From Mycolicibacterium sp. CR10 (lineage in GTDB: Bacteria > Actinomycetota > Actinomycetes > Mycobacteriales > Mycobacteriaceae): a stretch of 64,000 nucleotides of DNA. This document shows positions 23,609 to 31,396 of this stretch, piece after piece (position 1 is the first letter of the stretch; every line of letters begins with the position of its first letter). The notes under the pieces were generated by a model that saw only the letters and a list, made by a program, of their open reading frames with translations, had not been told where the DNA came from and did no database searches. The DNA lies in assembly GCF_005222675.1 (NCBI RefSeq), contig NZ_STGE01000024.1, positions 124,001 through 188,000 on the forward strand, given 5' to 3'. Both the position numbers and the translations under genes were made by a program.

Positions 23609-25168
23609 GTGAGTGACGGCCCCGAAGCCAGTGCCGAGCGAGCCGAGACCAGCGTCGAGTTGGGCCGCCGCGCCGCGAGGCGCGCTGAGCACCGGATGCT
23701 GATCGCCGGGAACCTCGTGGACGCGGCCTCGGGCGCCGAGTGCGACAACCTCAGCCCCGCCACCGGGGCGCTGCTGGGCACCACCGCCGCCGCGGGCCCC
23801 GACGACATGGACCGGGCGATCGCCGCGGCGCGGAGCGCATTCGACACGACCGACTGGTCGACGAATCGACCGCTGCGCAAGCGATGCCTCGAGCAACTGC
23901 AGGCCGCGTTGGAGGCCGAGAAGGAAGAGTTGCGCGACGAACTCGTCGCCGAGGTCGGGTGTCCGGTGATGACGACGCAGACGGCGCAACTGGATTGGCC
24001 GCTGGCCGAGTCGTTGCGCTACCCGGCACACCTGATCGAGACGTTCGAATGGGAGCGGGTGCTCGAGGGCGGCGGGCTGTTCGGCGACCGAAACGTGCGC
24101 ACCGTCGTCAAGGAGGCGGCCGGCGTCGTCGCCGCGGTGACGCCGTCCAACTTTCCCATCGAGGTCATCCTCAACAAGCTCGGACCGGCGCTGGCCGCGG
24201 GCAACACCGTCGTGCTCAAGCCTGATCCCCACACCCCGTGGAACGCCACGCGATTGGGCCGACTGATCGCCGAGCGGACCGACATCCCGCCCGGGGTGGT
24301 CAACGTGGTCACCACACCGTCCCGCGACGTCGCCGGGATGCTGGGCACCGACCCGCGGGTCGATCTGGTGTCGTTCACCGGATCCACCGCGGTCGGCAGG
24401 ATGTTGATGCGTCACGGTGCCGACTCCATGAAGCGGATGTTCCTCGAACTCGGCGGCAAGTCCGCGGCGATCGTTCTCGACGACGCCAACCCCGCGGTGA
24501 TCGTCCCGACCGCAGTCGGGGTGTGTGTCCACGCCGGGCAGGCGTGCGCGGCCACCAGTCGAATGCTGATCCACCGGTCGCTCTTCGACCAGGCGGTCGC
24601 CGACATCACCGCCGCCTATCAGTATGTGCCGGTGGGAGATCCGGTCGACCCCGGCACCCTCGTCGGACCCGTGATCAGCGCAGCACAGCAGAACCGAGTG
24701 CTGACCGCAATCGATGACGCACGCCGCGACGGGGCGGAGATCACCGTTGGCGGCGGGCCCGTGCAGGGCTTGCCCGGGCATCTGGCCGACGGTCACTTCG
24801 TGGCGCCGACGGTGATCGTCGGTGTCGACAACGGTGCGGCCATCGCCCAGCAGGAGGTGTTCGGCCCGGTGCTGGTCGTGCTGCCGTTCGAGGACGACGA
24901 CGACGCCGTGCGCCTCGCCAACGACAGTCAGTTCGGGCTTGCGGGCGCGGTGATGTCGCGGTCTGCCGAGCGCGGCATGGCGATCGCGCGGCGCATCCGC
25001 ACCGGTTCCTTCGGCGTCAACGGGGGAATGTTCTATGGCGCGGACGCCCCCTTCGGGGGCTACAAGAACAGCGGCCTCGGCCGGCAGTGCGGCATCGAAG
25101 GATTCCAGCAGTATCTGGAGACCAAGACCATTGCGCGCCGCGAACGCCGACAGGGCTGGAACGGCTAG
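23609..25168 (+). CDS. aldehyde dehydrogenase, NAD(P)-dependent
   Basis: 519 residues from GTG 23609 (AGAGG upstream). An in-frame ATG at 23561 lies within the operator and was not chosen. ALDH signature: NFPIEVILNKLGPALAAGNT (NAD fold), FTGSTAVG, the general base in LELGGKSA, the catalytic cysteine in HAGQACAATSRM, and EVFGPVL. Oxidises an aldehyde to a carboxylate, presumably one made by the neighbouring P450. It converges on the P450 gene, and the two stop codons overlap in one CTAG. A second ALDH lies at 26483. Confidence 0.93.
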   Translation: MSDGPEASAERAETSVELGRRAARRAEHRMLIAGNLVDAASGAECDNLSPATGALLGTTAAAGPDDMDRAIAAARSAFDTTDWSTNRPLRKRCLEQLQAALEAEKEELRDELVAEVGCPVMTTQTAQLDWPLAESLRYPAHLIETFEWERVLEGGGLFGDRNVRTVVKEAAGVVAAVTPSNFPIEVILNKLGPALAAGNTVVLKPDPHTPWNATRLGRLIAERTDIPPGVVNVVTTPSRDVAGMLGTDPRVDLVSFTGSTAVGRMLMRHGADSMKRMFLELGGKSAAIVLDDANPAVIVPTAVGVCVHAGQACAATSRMLIHRSLFDQAVADITAAYQYVPVGDPVDPGTLVGPVISAAQQNRVLTAIDDARRDGAEITVGGGPVQGLPGHLADGHFVAPTVIVGVDNGAAIAQQEVFGPVLVVLPFEDDDDAVRLANDSQFGLAGAVMSRSAERGMAIARRIRTGSFGVNGGMFYGADAPFGGYKNSGLGRQCGIEGFQQYLETKTIARRERRQGWNG

Positions 25169-26376
25169 CGAGGGGTCGCGGGGGCGAACGTCACCGGGAT
25201 GGCGGTCGGTGACCGGAACGGCTGGCCGTGAATGTGCGGGTCGTCGTCGGTGACCAGCTGGATGTCCGACAGCCTGGTCAGGAGGGTCTCGACGGCCACC
25301 CGCGTTTCCATCCGGGCCAGGTGCAGTCCCATACACGTGTGCTCGCCGGCCGCGAATGATATGTGCGGCAGCCTCTTCCGGAAGATGTCGAACTCTTCGG
25401 CGCGTTCCCAGCGCTGCTCGTCGCGGTTGGCCGAGCCGATACAGACGTCGATCACCGATCCGGCAGGGATTGGCACACCCGCGACCTCAGTGGCCTCGGT
25501 GGCGAACCGCTGGACCGTCGTCAACGGCGTTTCGTACCGCAGGCCCTCTTCGATCGCCTGGCCGACGAGCTCATGATCGGCGGCGACAGCCTCGAACTGT
25601 TCGCGGTGGGCGAGTAGCAGGTAGAGGAGGTTGCCCGACGAGCGGTAGGTGGTCTCCAATCCGGCGGGCAGCAGCAGGCGTAGAAATGAGAAAATTGCTT
25701 CGTCGCTGAGTTTTTCGCCATCGATCTCAGCGGTGACCAGATCACCGATGATGTCCTCCGTCGGCGAGGACCGGCGCTTCTCGATCTGCTCGAGGAAGTA
25801 GTCTTTCAACGCCGCCGACGCTTCGAACGCCTGCTTGTACTTGACGTTGTAGCTGATCAACTGGACGGCGCGCTTTCGGAACCACGGCAGGTCTTCTGCC
25901 GGGAGACCGAGCAGCTTGGAAATCACCCGCGTGGGGAACTCGAACGTGAAATCGCGCACCAGGTCTGCTTCCCCGGCATCGATGAACTCGTCGATGAGTT
26001 CGTTGACGACGGGCCGGACGATCTCGGGTTCCCACCGGGCCAGAGATCGCGTCTTGAACGCTGCGGACACCAGGTTGCGGTGCTCCCAGTGCGGCTTTCC
26101 CTCCATCGCCAGGATCGTCGGACCAATGAACAGGCCGATGGTGGAGTCATAGATCTGCGAGTTGAACGCCTTGGCGTCGCGGAACACCCGGTTGACGGCG
26201 TCGAACGACACGGCGGCGTAGAGGTTCTGCGGAATCATCGATTCCGGCGCCTTCGACCAGTCCATCACCGAGCCGAGGAACACCCCACCCTCGCGCCTGC
26301 GGCGGGCGAACATCGGATAAGGGTCCCGCAGATCCACGGGTTCGTCCTTCGCGACGTCCTGTACCGGGGTCTCCAC
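25165..26376 (-). CDS. cytochrome P450
   Basis: 403 residues from GTG 26376 with TGGAGG upstream. P450 elements in order: I-helix LLPAGLETTYR (Glu instead of the usual acid-Thr order AGxDT), K-helix ExxR in EEGLRYETP, and the heme loop FAAGEHTCMGLHLAR with the cysteine thiolate. Soluble bacterial type, needing a ferredoxin and reductase not encoded nearby. Divergent from the aldehyde dehydrogenase at 26483 with the perfect operator copy 5 between them, so hydroxylation and aldehyde oxidation are probably induced together. Confidence 0.93.
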   Translation of the reverse strand: METPVQDVAKDEPVDLRDPYPMFARRRREGGVFLGSVMDWSKAPESMIPQNLYAAVSFDAVNRVFRDAKAFNSQIYDSTIGLFIGPTILAMEGKPHWEHRNLVSAAFKTRSLARWEPEIVRPVVNELIDEFIDAGEADLVRDFTFEFPTRVISKLLGLPAEDLPWFRKRAVQLISYNVKYKQAFEASAALKDYFLEQIEKRRSSPTEDIIGDLVTAEIDGEKLSDEAIFSFLRLLLPAGLETTYRSSGNLLYLLLAHREQFEAVAADHELVGQAIEEGLRYETPLTTVQRFATEATEVAGVPIPAGSVIDVCIGSANRDEQRWERAEEFDIFRKRLPHISFAAGEHTCMGLHLARMETRVAVETLLTRLSDIQLVTDDDPHIHGQPFRSPTAIPVTFAPATPR

Positions 26377-26420
26377 GGTGGCCTCCAGTCGGTATCGGGC
26401 TGCTTGCCTGGCGCAGGTAG

Positions 26421-26441
26421 ATACTGTAACTCTTACAGTAT
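26421..26441. promoter_or_regulatory. 21-bp island operator, copy 5 (perfect palindrome)
   Basis: ATACTGTAA, CTC, TTACAGTAT: 9-bp arms pair perfectly. It is the exact reverse complement of the copy at 31343-31363, including the central triplet. It is 45 bp upstream of the P450 GTG (minus) and 42 bp upstream of the aldehyde dehydrogenase ATG (plus), i.e. a shared divergent operator. Confidence 0.85.
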
Positions 26442-26482
26442 TGGTCTGTACAGCGGCGGATCGTTCACTCGGAGGTATGCAC

Positions 26483-27931
26483 ATGGCCGTACAGCTCCGG
26501 GAGCTCCTCGACCGGCAGCGGTGCGCGTTCGCCGCTGACGGGCCTCCGGACCTGGCGCAGCGGCGCAATAGGATCGACCGGCTTCTGGCCTTGGTCCTCG
26601 ACAACGCGGATGACTTCGTCGACGCCATGGACGCAGACTTCGGCACCCGTCCGAGGGCGGGGTCACTGTTCACCGAGATCCTCGGCATGATCTCGGTGAT
26701 CGAGCACACCAGATCGAATGTGCCGCAATGGATGCGCACCACCAAATTGATGCGGGCAGCGCGACCGTTCGGGCTGTCGGCCGAAGTGACGCCGTCTCCG
26801 CGGGGCGTCGTCGGGATCATCGGACCCTGGAACTTCCCGCTCAACCTCGTCGTGCTGCCGGCATCGGCGGCGTTCGCGGCAGGTAATCGCGTCATGATCA
26901 AGATGTCCGAGGTCACCCCGCGCACCGCCGAATTGATGGCGACGCTGGCGCCGCGCTACTTCGATCCGACCGAACTCGTGGTGGTCACCGGCGACGCTGA
27001 CGTGGCCGGGGCGTTCGCAGCGCTGCCGTTCGATCACCTGTTCTTCACCGGATCACCGGCGGTGGGTGCCCTAATTCAGCAGGCGGCCGCGCCGAACCTG
27101 GTGCCGGTCACGCTCGAACTCGGGGGAAAGAACCCGGTGGTGGTGGCGCCGGGCTCGGACATCAAGCGCTCGGCCGCGCGAATCGCGCAGGGCCGCATGA
27201 TCAATGGTGGGCAGGTCTGCGTGTGCCCCGACTACGTCTTCGTCCCGGCTGACTGCGCAGAGCAGTTCGTGGCGGTTGCCAGGGACACCCTGCGGGCGAT
27301 GTTTCCGTCGATCGTGGCCAACGACGAGTACTGCTCATCGGTGAACAAGGCCAACTTCGACCGGGTGGTCGACCTCATCGAGGACGCCCGTGTCAAGGGT
27401 GCCCGGATCGAGACCGTGGCACCGCCCGGTGAGGTGCTGCCTGACAGTCAGAGCCGCAAGATCGCGCCGACGATCCTTCTCGACGTCGACGACACGATGC
27501 GCATCGCGTCGGAGGAGACGTTCGGGCCTGCGCTGACCGTGCGCCCGTACGAACGCCTCGCCGACGTCGTCGACTACATCAACGCCCGTCCGACGCCGCT
27601 CGTGGCGTACTGGTTCGGACCCGACGGTGATGACTTCCGGTCCTTCGTGCGTCGCACCCGCAGCGGCGGAGTCGCCCGCAACGACTTTGCCGCACAGATG
27701 ATTCCGTCCGCTGCGCCGTTCGGGGGCGTCGGCCGCAGCGGCATGGGGGCTTACCACGGCAAGGCGGGCTTCGACGCCTTCAGCCACTACCGCACGGTGG
27801 TCGGCAGCGACCTGCCGTTCACCATCACCGGGCGCGCGGCACCGCCGTTCACCCGCTCGATGCGGGCCATGACCGCCACCGCTCTCGCGATGGCCCGCCG
27901 ACGGACACGTCGTCGGCTCAGGAACGATTGA
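26483..27931 (+). CDS. aldehyde dehydrogenase, coniferyl-aldehyde-dehydrogenase-like
   Basis: 482 residues. ATG 26483 has GGAGG at 7 bases spacing; the ATG at 26477 is too close to it. The short-form class-3-like ALDH layout shows VVGIIGPWNFPLNLVVLP, FTGSPAVGALI, LELGGKNPVV and the catalytic cysteine in NGGQVCVCPDYVF. EETFGPALTV and the C-terminal GGVGRSGMGAYHG complete it. The C-terminus ends in a basic, partly hydrophobic stretch (FTRSMRAMTATALAMARRR...), unlike the first ALDH. Probably oxidises a fatty or terpenoid aldehyde. Converges on the ligase at 27943 with only 11 bp between. Confidence 0.92.
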   Translation: MAVQLRELLDRQRCAFAADGPPDLAQRRNRIDRLLALVLDNADDFVDAMDADFGTRPRAGSLFTEILGMISVIEHTRSNVPQWMRTTKLMRAARPFGLSAEVTPSPRGVVGIIGPWNFPLNLVVLPASAAFAAGNRVMIKMSEVTPRTAELMATLAPRYFDPTELVVVTGDADVAGAFAALPFDHLFFTGSPAVGALIQQAAAPNLVPVTLELGGKNPVVVAPGSDIKRSAARIAQGRMINGGQVCVCPDYVFVPADCAEQFVAVARDTLRAMFPSIVANDEYCSSVNKANFDRVVDLIEDARVKGARIETVAPPGEVLPDSQSRKIAPTILLDVDDTMRIASEETFGPALTVRPYERLADVVDYINARPTPLVAYWFGPDGDDFRSFVRRTRSGGVARNDFAAQMIPSAAPFGGVGRSGMGAYHGKAGFDAFSHYRTVVGSDLPFTITGRAAPPFTRSMRAMTATALAMARRRTRRRLRND

Positions 27932-27963
27932 TCGCCTTCGGCTCAGGAACCGCTGATCGCCTG
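27914..27963. repeat. 25-bp imperfect tandem duplication across two convergent gene ends
   Basis: 27914-27938 and 27939-27963 match at 21 of 25 positions (CGGCTCAGGAAC...TGATCGCCT). The first unit encodes the last residues and stop of the aldehyde dehydrogenase; the second, read on the other strand, encodes the last residues (AISGS) and stop of the acyl-CoA ligase. A local duplication seems to have fixed both 3' ends. Confidence 0.6.
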
Positions 27964-29589
27964 TTCGCGGGCCCATCGGTAGTCCGCCTTGCCCGCGGGG
28001 CTGCGTTCGATGGTCGGCCGGAACACCACGGCTTTGGGCAGCTTGTAGCGCGCGATCACGTCCGCCGCGTGGTCGATGAGTTCCTGCGCGCTGGCCTGGG
28101 CGCCGTCGACGAGCGCCACCACCGCCACCACCTCCTGGCCCCACCGGTCACTCGGCCTGCCTGCGACCACCACGTCGGCGACGGCCGGGTGCGATGCGAC
28201 GGCCGACTCCACCTCCTCGGCGAAGATCTTCTCGCCGCCGGAGTTGATCGTCACCGAGTCACGGCCAAGGAGTTCGACTGCGCCGTCGGCGAGGTGCCGC
28301 GCACGGTCGCCGGGCACCGAGTACCGCACCCCGCTGATGACGGGAAACGTGGCCGCGGTCTTCACGGCGTCGCCCTTGTAGCCGAGTGGGACGTAGCCGC
28401 GCTGCGCGAGCCAGCCCATGTCGTCGTGGCCGGGTTCGAGGATCGACCCCAGGTCCTCGGCGGCGACGAAGGTGTCCGGGCCCGCGGTGAACTTGCCGGT
28501 CGACACCGCGCCCGGTGCGGACATGTGGGTCATCTGGGCGCCGGTCTCCGAGGAGCCCACACCGTCGACCACCATCAGGTTGGCTTTGGTGTCGATGAGG
28601 CGTTGCTTGGCGGTCGGGGTGAGCTGGGCGCCACCGTTGGCGACCACCGCGAGCGACGACAGATCGGCGGTGGTCCGCTCGAACGCGTCGGCGAGCGGGC
28701 GGGCCATCGCGTCTCCGACCACGGTGACCGCCAGGACCTTCTCCCGTTCGATCGTGCTCACCACGTCGTCGACGTCGAGGTGGCTGGTGATCGGGGAGAA
28801 CACCACGGTCTGGCCGGTGTTCATCGCGGTGAACACGGCCCACTGCGCGGCGCCGTGCATCAACGGCGGCAGCACCATGAGCCTGGTCTCGGGTGCCTCG
28901 GCGCAACGCGTGGTGATGTCGTCGTACGACGTCGCCAGCTCGCCGGTGTAGAGGCTGCGCCCGCCGAAGGACGTCATGAAGATGTCGTGCTGACGCCACA
29001 ACACGCCCTTGGGCATCCCCGTCGTTCCGCCGGTGTAGAGGACGTAGAGGTCGTCGGGTGACGGCTCGACCGGGGGCGCCTCGGCGGGACCGGCGGCCAC
29101 GATCGACTCGTAGTCGACGGCGCCGGGAAGCAGCTCGTTGCCCGAATCGTCGGCGATCTGGATGAGCACCCGAAGCTGCGGCAGGTCGGCGAGCACCTCG
29201 GCCAGGCGCGGTGCGAAGGCGGCGTGGTACAGCAGCGCGGTCGCACCGGAATCCGAGAGCAGGTAGTGCAATTCGCTCTTGACGAAGCGGTAGTTGACGT
29301 TGAACGGCGCGACACGGGCCCGCCACGCACCCAGCATGCCCTCGACGTACTCGGGGCCGTTGTGGGCGTAGATGCCCATAAGGTCCTGGCCGACCTCATG
29401 GCCCGCCAGCTCCGAGCGTTCGGTATGGCACCCCAACCCCTGCGAGTGCAGGAAGGTCGCGAGCCGCTTCGACCGCTCGACGATCTGCGCGTAGGTAAAG
29501 CGGCGATCGCCCTGGACGATGAACTCACGATCGCCGATGACGGCCGCGACGGCATCGGCGGCGGCCGGGACGGTGAACTGAACGGTCAT
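27943..29589 (-). CDS. FadD19-like acyl-CoA ligase (second copy)
   Basis: 548 residues from ATG 29589. Same architecture as the ligase at 12703-14331: P-loop YTGGTTGMPKGVLWRQ, GSSETGAQM, NSGGEKIFAEEVE and the catalytic lysine in PAGKADYRW. Complete active site. Third gene of a leftward set Rieske oxygenase - isochorismatase-like - ligase driven from the operator at 31343. Two ligases of this subtype in one island suggest two acid intermediates are activated, or that the acid is released and re-esterified along the route. The steroid/isoprenoid-like substrate range is inferred from the family only. Confidence 0.9.
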   Translation of the reverse strand: MTVQFTVPAAADAVAAVIGDREFIVQGDRRFTYAQIVERSKRLATFLHSQGLGCHTERSELAGHEVGQDLMGIYAHNGPEYVEGMLGAWRARVAPFNVNYRFVKSELHYLLSDSGATALLYHAAFAPRLAEVLADLPQLRVLIQIADDSGNELLPGAVDYESIVAAGPAEAPPVEPSPDDLYVLYTGGTTGMPKGVLWRQHDIFMTSFGGRSLYTGELATSYDDITTRCAEAPETRLMVLPPLMHGAAQWAVFTAMNTGQTVVFSPITSHLDVDDVVSTIEREKVLAVTVVGDAMARPLADAFERTTADLSSLAVVANGGAQLTPTAKQRLIDTKANLMVVDGVGSSETGAQMTHMSAPGAVSTGKFTAGPDTFVAAEDLGSILEPGHDDMGWLAQRGYVPLGYKGDAVKTAATFPVISGVRYSVPGDRARHLADGAVELLGRDSVTINSGGEKIFAEEVESAVASHPAVADVVVAGRPSDRWGQEVVAVVALVDGAQASAQELIDHAADVIARYKLPKAVVFRPTIERSPAGKADYRWAREQAISGS

Positions 29590-29629
29590 GCGATGGACTC
29601 TAGACGGCCGCGCGCCACGGGTAGACAGA

Positions 29630-29650
29630 TGGGCATAAGTTGTATGCCCA
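29630..29650. promoter_or_regulatory. perfect inverted repeat between isochorismatase-like and ligase genes
   Basis: TGGGCATA, 5 bp, TATGCCCA: perfect 8-bp arms, placed directly after the isochorismatase-like stop (29651) and 41 bp before the ligase ATG. It is either an operator for internal control of the ligase or a weak attenuating hairpin. Its sequence is unrelated to the 21-bp island motif. Confidence 0.45.
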
Positions 29651-30271
29651 CTAGGAGTGCTCCCAGGTCTCGATGAGCTTGTCGGTGGTGGTGATCGTCG
29701 CGAGCAGCGACAGAGTGTTGTCGACGATCGCGTCGGCGTACGCGCTCGGTATCCCCGCCACCGCATCCCGCGGCACCACCACCCGATAGGCCGCATTGAC
29801 CGCATCCATCACGAGGTTGGTGATCGCGACGTTGACCGAGACCCCGACCGTGACGACGGTGCTCACGCCGAGGTTGCGCAGCACCGCATCGAGGTCGGTG
29901 CCTCCCATCGGACCGATGCCGTGCCACCGGCGCAGCACGAGATCGCTTGGCTGCGCATCGAGTTCGGGTACCAGTTCGGTACCCGGACTGCCGGGGCTGA
30001 TGTCGACGCCCGCGGCGCCGAACGCGAAGATCTTGGCGTTGTGGTTGGAGCCCAATCCGTCGGGCCTGCGCTGCACCACGCAGTGCACGACGGACACCCC
30101 GGCTGCGCGCGCCACCGGGAGCAGCCTGGCGATGTTCGGCAGGGCCGCGCGGCGCGCCTCGTCGCCGAGGGCCGCCAGGCCGGCGTCGGGTCCGACGATC
30201 GCGCCCTGACACTCCTGGGTGACGACGGCGGTGTGGCCGGGGGCGGCCAGGTCGGCGAGGTCGATCTTCAT
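29651..30271 (-). CDS. isochorismatase-like (cysteine hydrolase fold) protein lacking the usual triad
   Basis: 206 residues; ATG 30271 overlaps the Rieske oxygenase stop (ATGA), so the two are coupled. The alpha/beta isochorismatase fold is recognisable (LLPVARAAGVSVVHCVVQ, HGIGPMGGTDLDAVLRNLGV, TVVTVGVSVNVAITN). The Asp-Lys-Cys triad of cysteine hydrolases is not intact: the first acid is Glu20 (VVTQECQ), no lysine occupies the usual mid position, and the nucleophile position in GVSVNVA is Ala. It may be catalytic by another mechanism, as in true isochorismatases, or a binding partner of the oxygenase. Confidence 0.8.
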   Translation of the reverse strand: MKIDLADLAAPGHTAVVTQECQGAIVGPDAGLAALGDEARRAALPNIARLLPVARAAGVSVVHCVVQRRPDGLGSNHNAKIFAFGAAGVDISPGSPGTELVPELDAQPSDLVLRRWHGIGPMGGTDLDAVLRNLGVSTVVTVGVSVNVAITNLVMDAVNAAYRVVVPRDAVAGIPSAYADAIVDNTLSLLATITTTDKLIETWEHS

Positions 30272-31284
30272 GCCGATGCGACGGTGTTGCCGGGGGGCGG
30301 CAGCTCGTAGAACTGGGTCGCCCACTTGCGCAGGGCCATATAGGGTTTGGCGTCGATCTTGGCCAGCGCGGGGTTCTCGACGTACTTCTGGTAGCGCCAG
30401 ATGTCGACGTCCTCCCAGACCGTCTTGAGGAACTGGCGCTCGACCTTCTCCCGTACCTGCGGCGGCGGGATGTCGGACGTCTCGCCGGGGATCTTGGGCC
30501 ACCAGATCGAATAGAACATGTCGGAGACCTCGTCATCCACGGGGGTGCAGGCGAAGATCAGCCGGTGGTTCGACGAGCCCTCGAACGCGCTCATGGCGAA
30601 CCCGAGTCCGGAAAAATGGCTGTGGATGCGCAGTGCCATCTTGTCCGGGTCGTCGCTGCGGGCGTCAGGCCAACCGGTGAGAAAGCGCCACTCCTCGTCG
30701 ACGTGCTCCCAGTGCAGGCACACCGGTGTCACGCTGGCGCCGTGGACGTAGCGGAAATGCGAGCTGTCGGGGCCGTTCTCGGCGACGATCTGCGGGTGCA
30801 CGGGGATGGCGTCGGCCCGGCTGGAGAACTCGGGATAGGGCCGGTAGTAGGCGTGGGCGTCGGTGTCGAACTGGGGGAACTTGTGAAAGATGTCCGGGAG
30901 TTCCCACTGCGGTTCCTTGCCCTCGGGCTGGTACCACATGAAGATGCAGCCGTACTGCTCCTTGACCGGGTAGGAGCGCAGTCGCAGCCCGCGGTTGGGG
31001 CGGTCGGGCTGGTACGGGATGTACCGGTTGGTGCCGTCCGGGCCCCACCGCCAGCCGTGGAACGGGCATTCGACGCAGTCGCCGACGACCGTGCCACCGT
31101 GCCCGATATGGGCGCCGAGGTGCTTACAGTGGGCTTCGAGGACGTGCAGTTCGCCCGACTCGTCGCGGTAGGCGGCCAGATCCTCGCCGAGGTACGTGAG
31201 CGCCCGCACCTGGCCGACCTCGAACTCGGCCGACCAGCCGATCATGAACCAGCCGGTGACCTTCCAGGTGAAGGGGACCTTCAC
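30268..31284 (-). CDS. Rieske non-heme iron oxygenase, KshA/sterol-desaturase-like
   Basis: 338 residues, ATG 31284. Rieske [2Fe-2S] site C53-x-H55-x17-C73-x2-H76 (AHCKHLGAH ... ECPFHGWRW). The mononuclear iron site lies in ENGPDSSHFRYVHG with D173, H176 and H181. The layout and the DSSHFRYVHG block resemble 3-ketosteroid 9-alpha-hydroxylase oxygenase (KshA) and the cholesterol desaturase DAF-36/Neverland group more than aromatic-ring dioxygenases. It would hydroxylate or desaturate an alicyclic substrate using an external reductase, none of which is nearby. First gene of a leftward operon, with the perfect operator copy 6 about 59 bp upstream. Confidence 0.9.
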   Translation of the reverse strand: MKVPFTWKVTGWFMIGWSAEFEVGQVRALTYLGEDLAAYRDESGELHVLEAHCKHLGAHIGHGGTVVGDCVECPFHGWRWGPDGTNRYIPYQPDRPNRGLRLRSYPVKEQYGCIFMWYQPEGKEPQWELPDIFHKFPQFDTDAHAYYRPYPEFSSRADAIPVHPQIVAENGPDSSHFRYVHGASVTPVCLHWEHVDEEWRFLTGWPDARSDDPDKMALRIHSHFSGLGFAMSAFEGSSNHRLIFACTPVDDEVSDMFYSIWWPKIPGETSDIPPPQVREKVERQFLKTVWEDVDIWRYQKYVENPALAKIDAKPYMALRKWATQFYELPPPGNTVASA

Positions 31285-31342
31285 GACGCCTCCCTTGATA
31301 ACCAGAGATACGGTGCCGAAATTTACCCGCAGATCAGCGACG

Positions 31343-31363
31343 ATACTGTAAGAGTTACAGTAT
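31343..31363. promoter_or_regulatory. 21-bp island operator, copy 6 (perfect palindrome)
   Basis: ATACTGTAA, GAG, TTACAGTAT: perfect 9-bp arms; identical, read on the other strand, to copy 5 at 26421-26441. It lies between the divergent Rieske oxygenase (start 31284) and flavin monooxygenase (start 31397), 34 bp before the latter. Confidence 0.85.
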
Positions 31364-31396
31364 CAGTTTGAATCAGTCCGATCTCGGCGAGGATGT

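Noticed and set aside
23492..25336. 614-codon open frame antisense to the aldehyde dehydrogenase
   Set aside because: No domain, Arg/His/Gly-rich composition, and it covers the well-supported sense gene and the divergent promoter.
30268..31284. Aromatic-ring dioxygenase identity for the Rieske protein
   Set aside because: No small beta subunit gene nearby, and the iron-site block resembles KshA/DAF-36 type enzymes rather than ring-hydroxylating dioxygenases.
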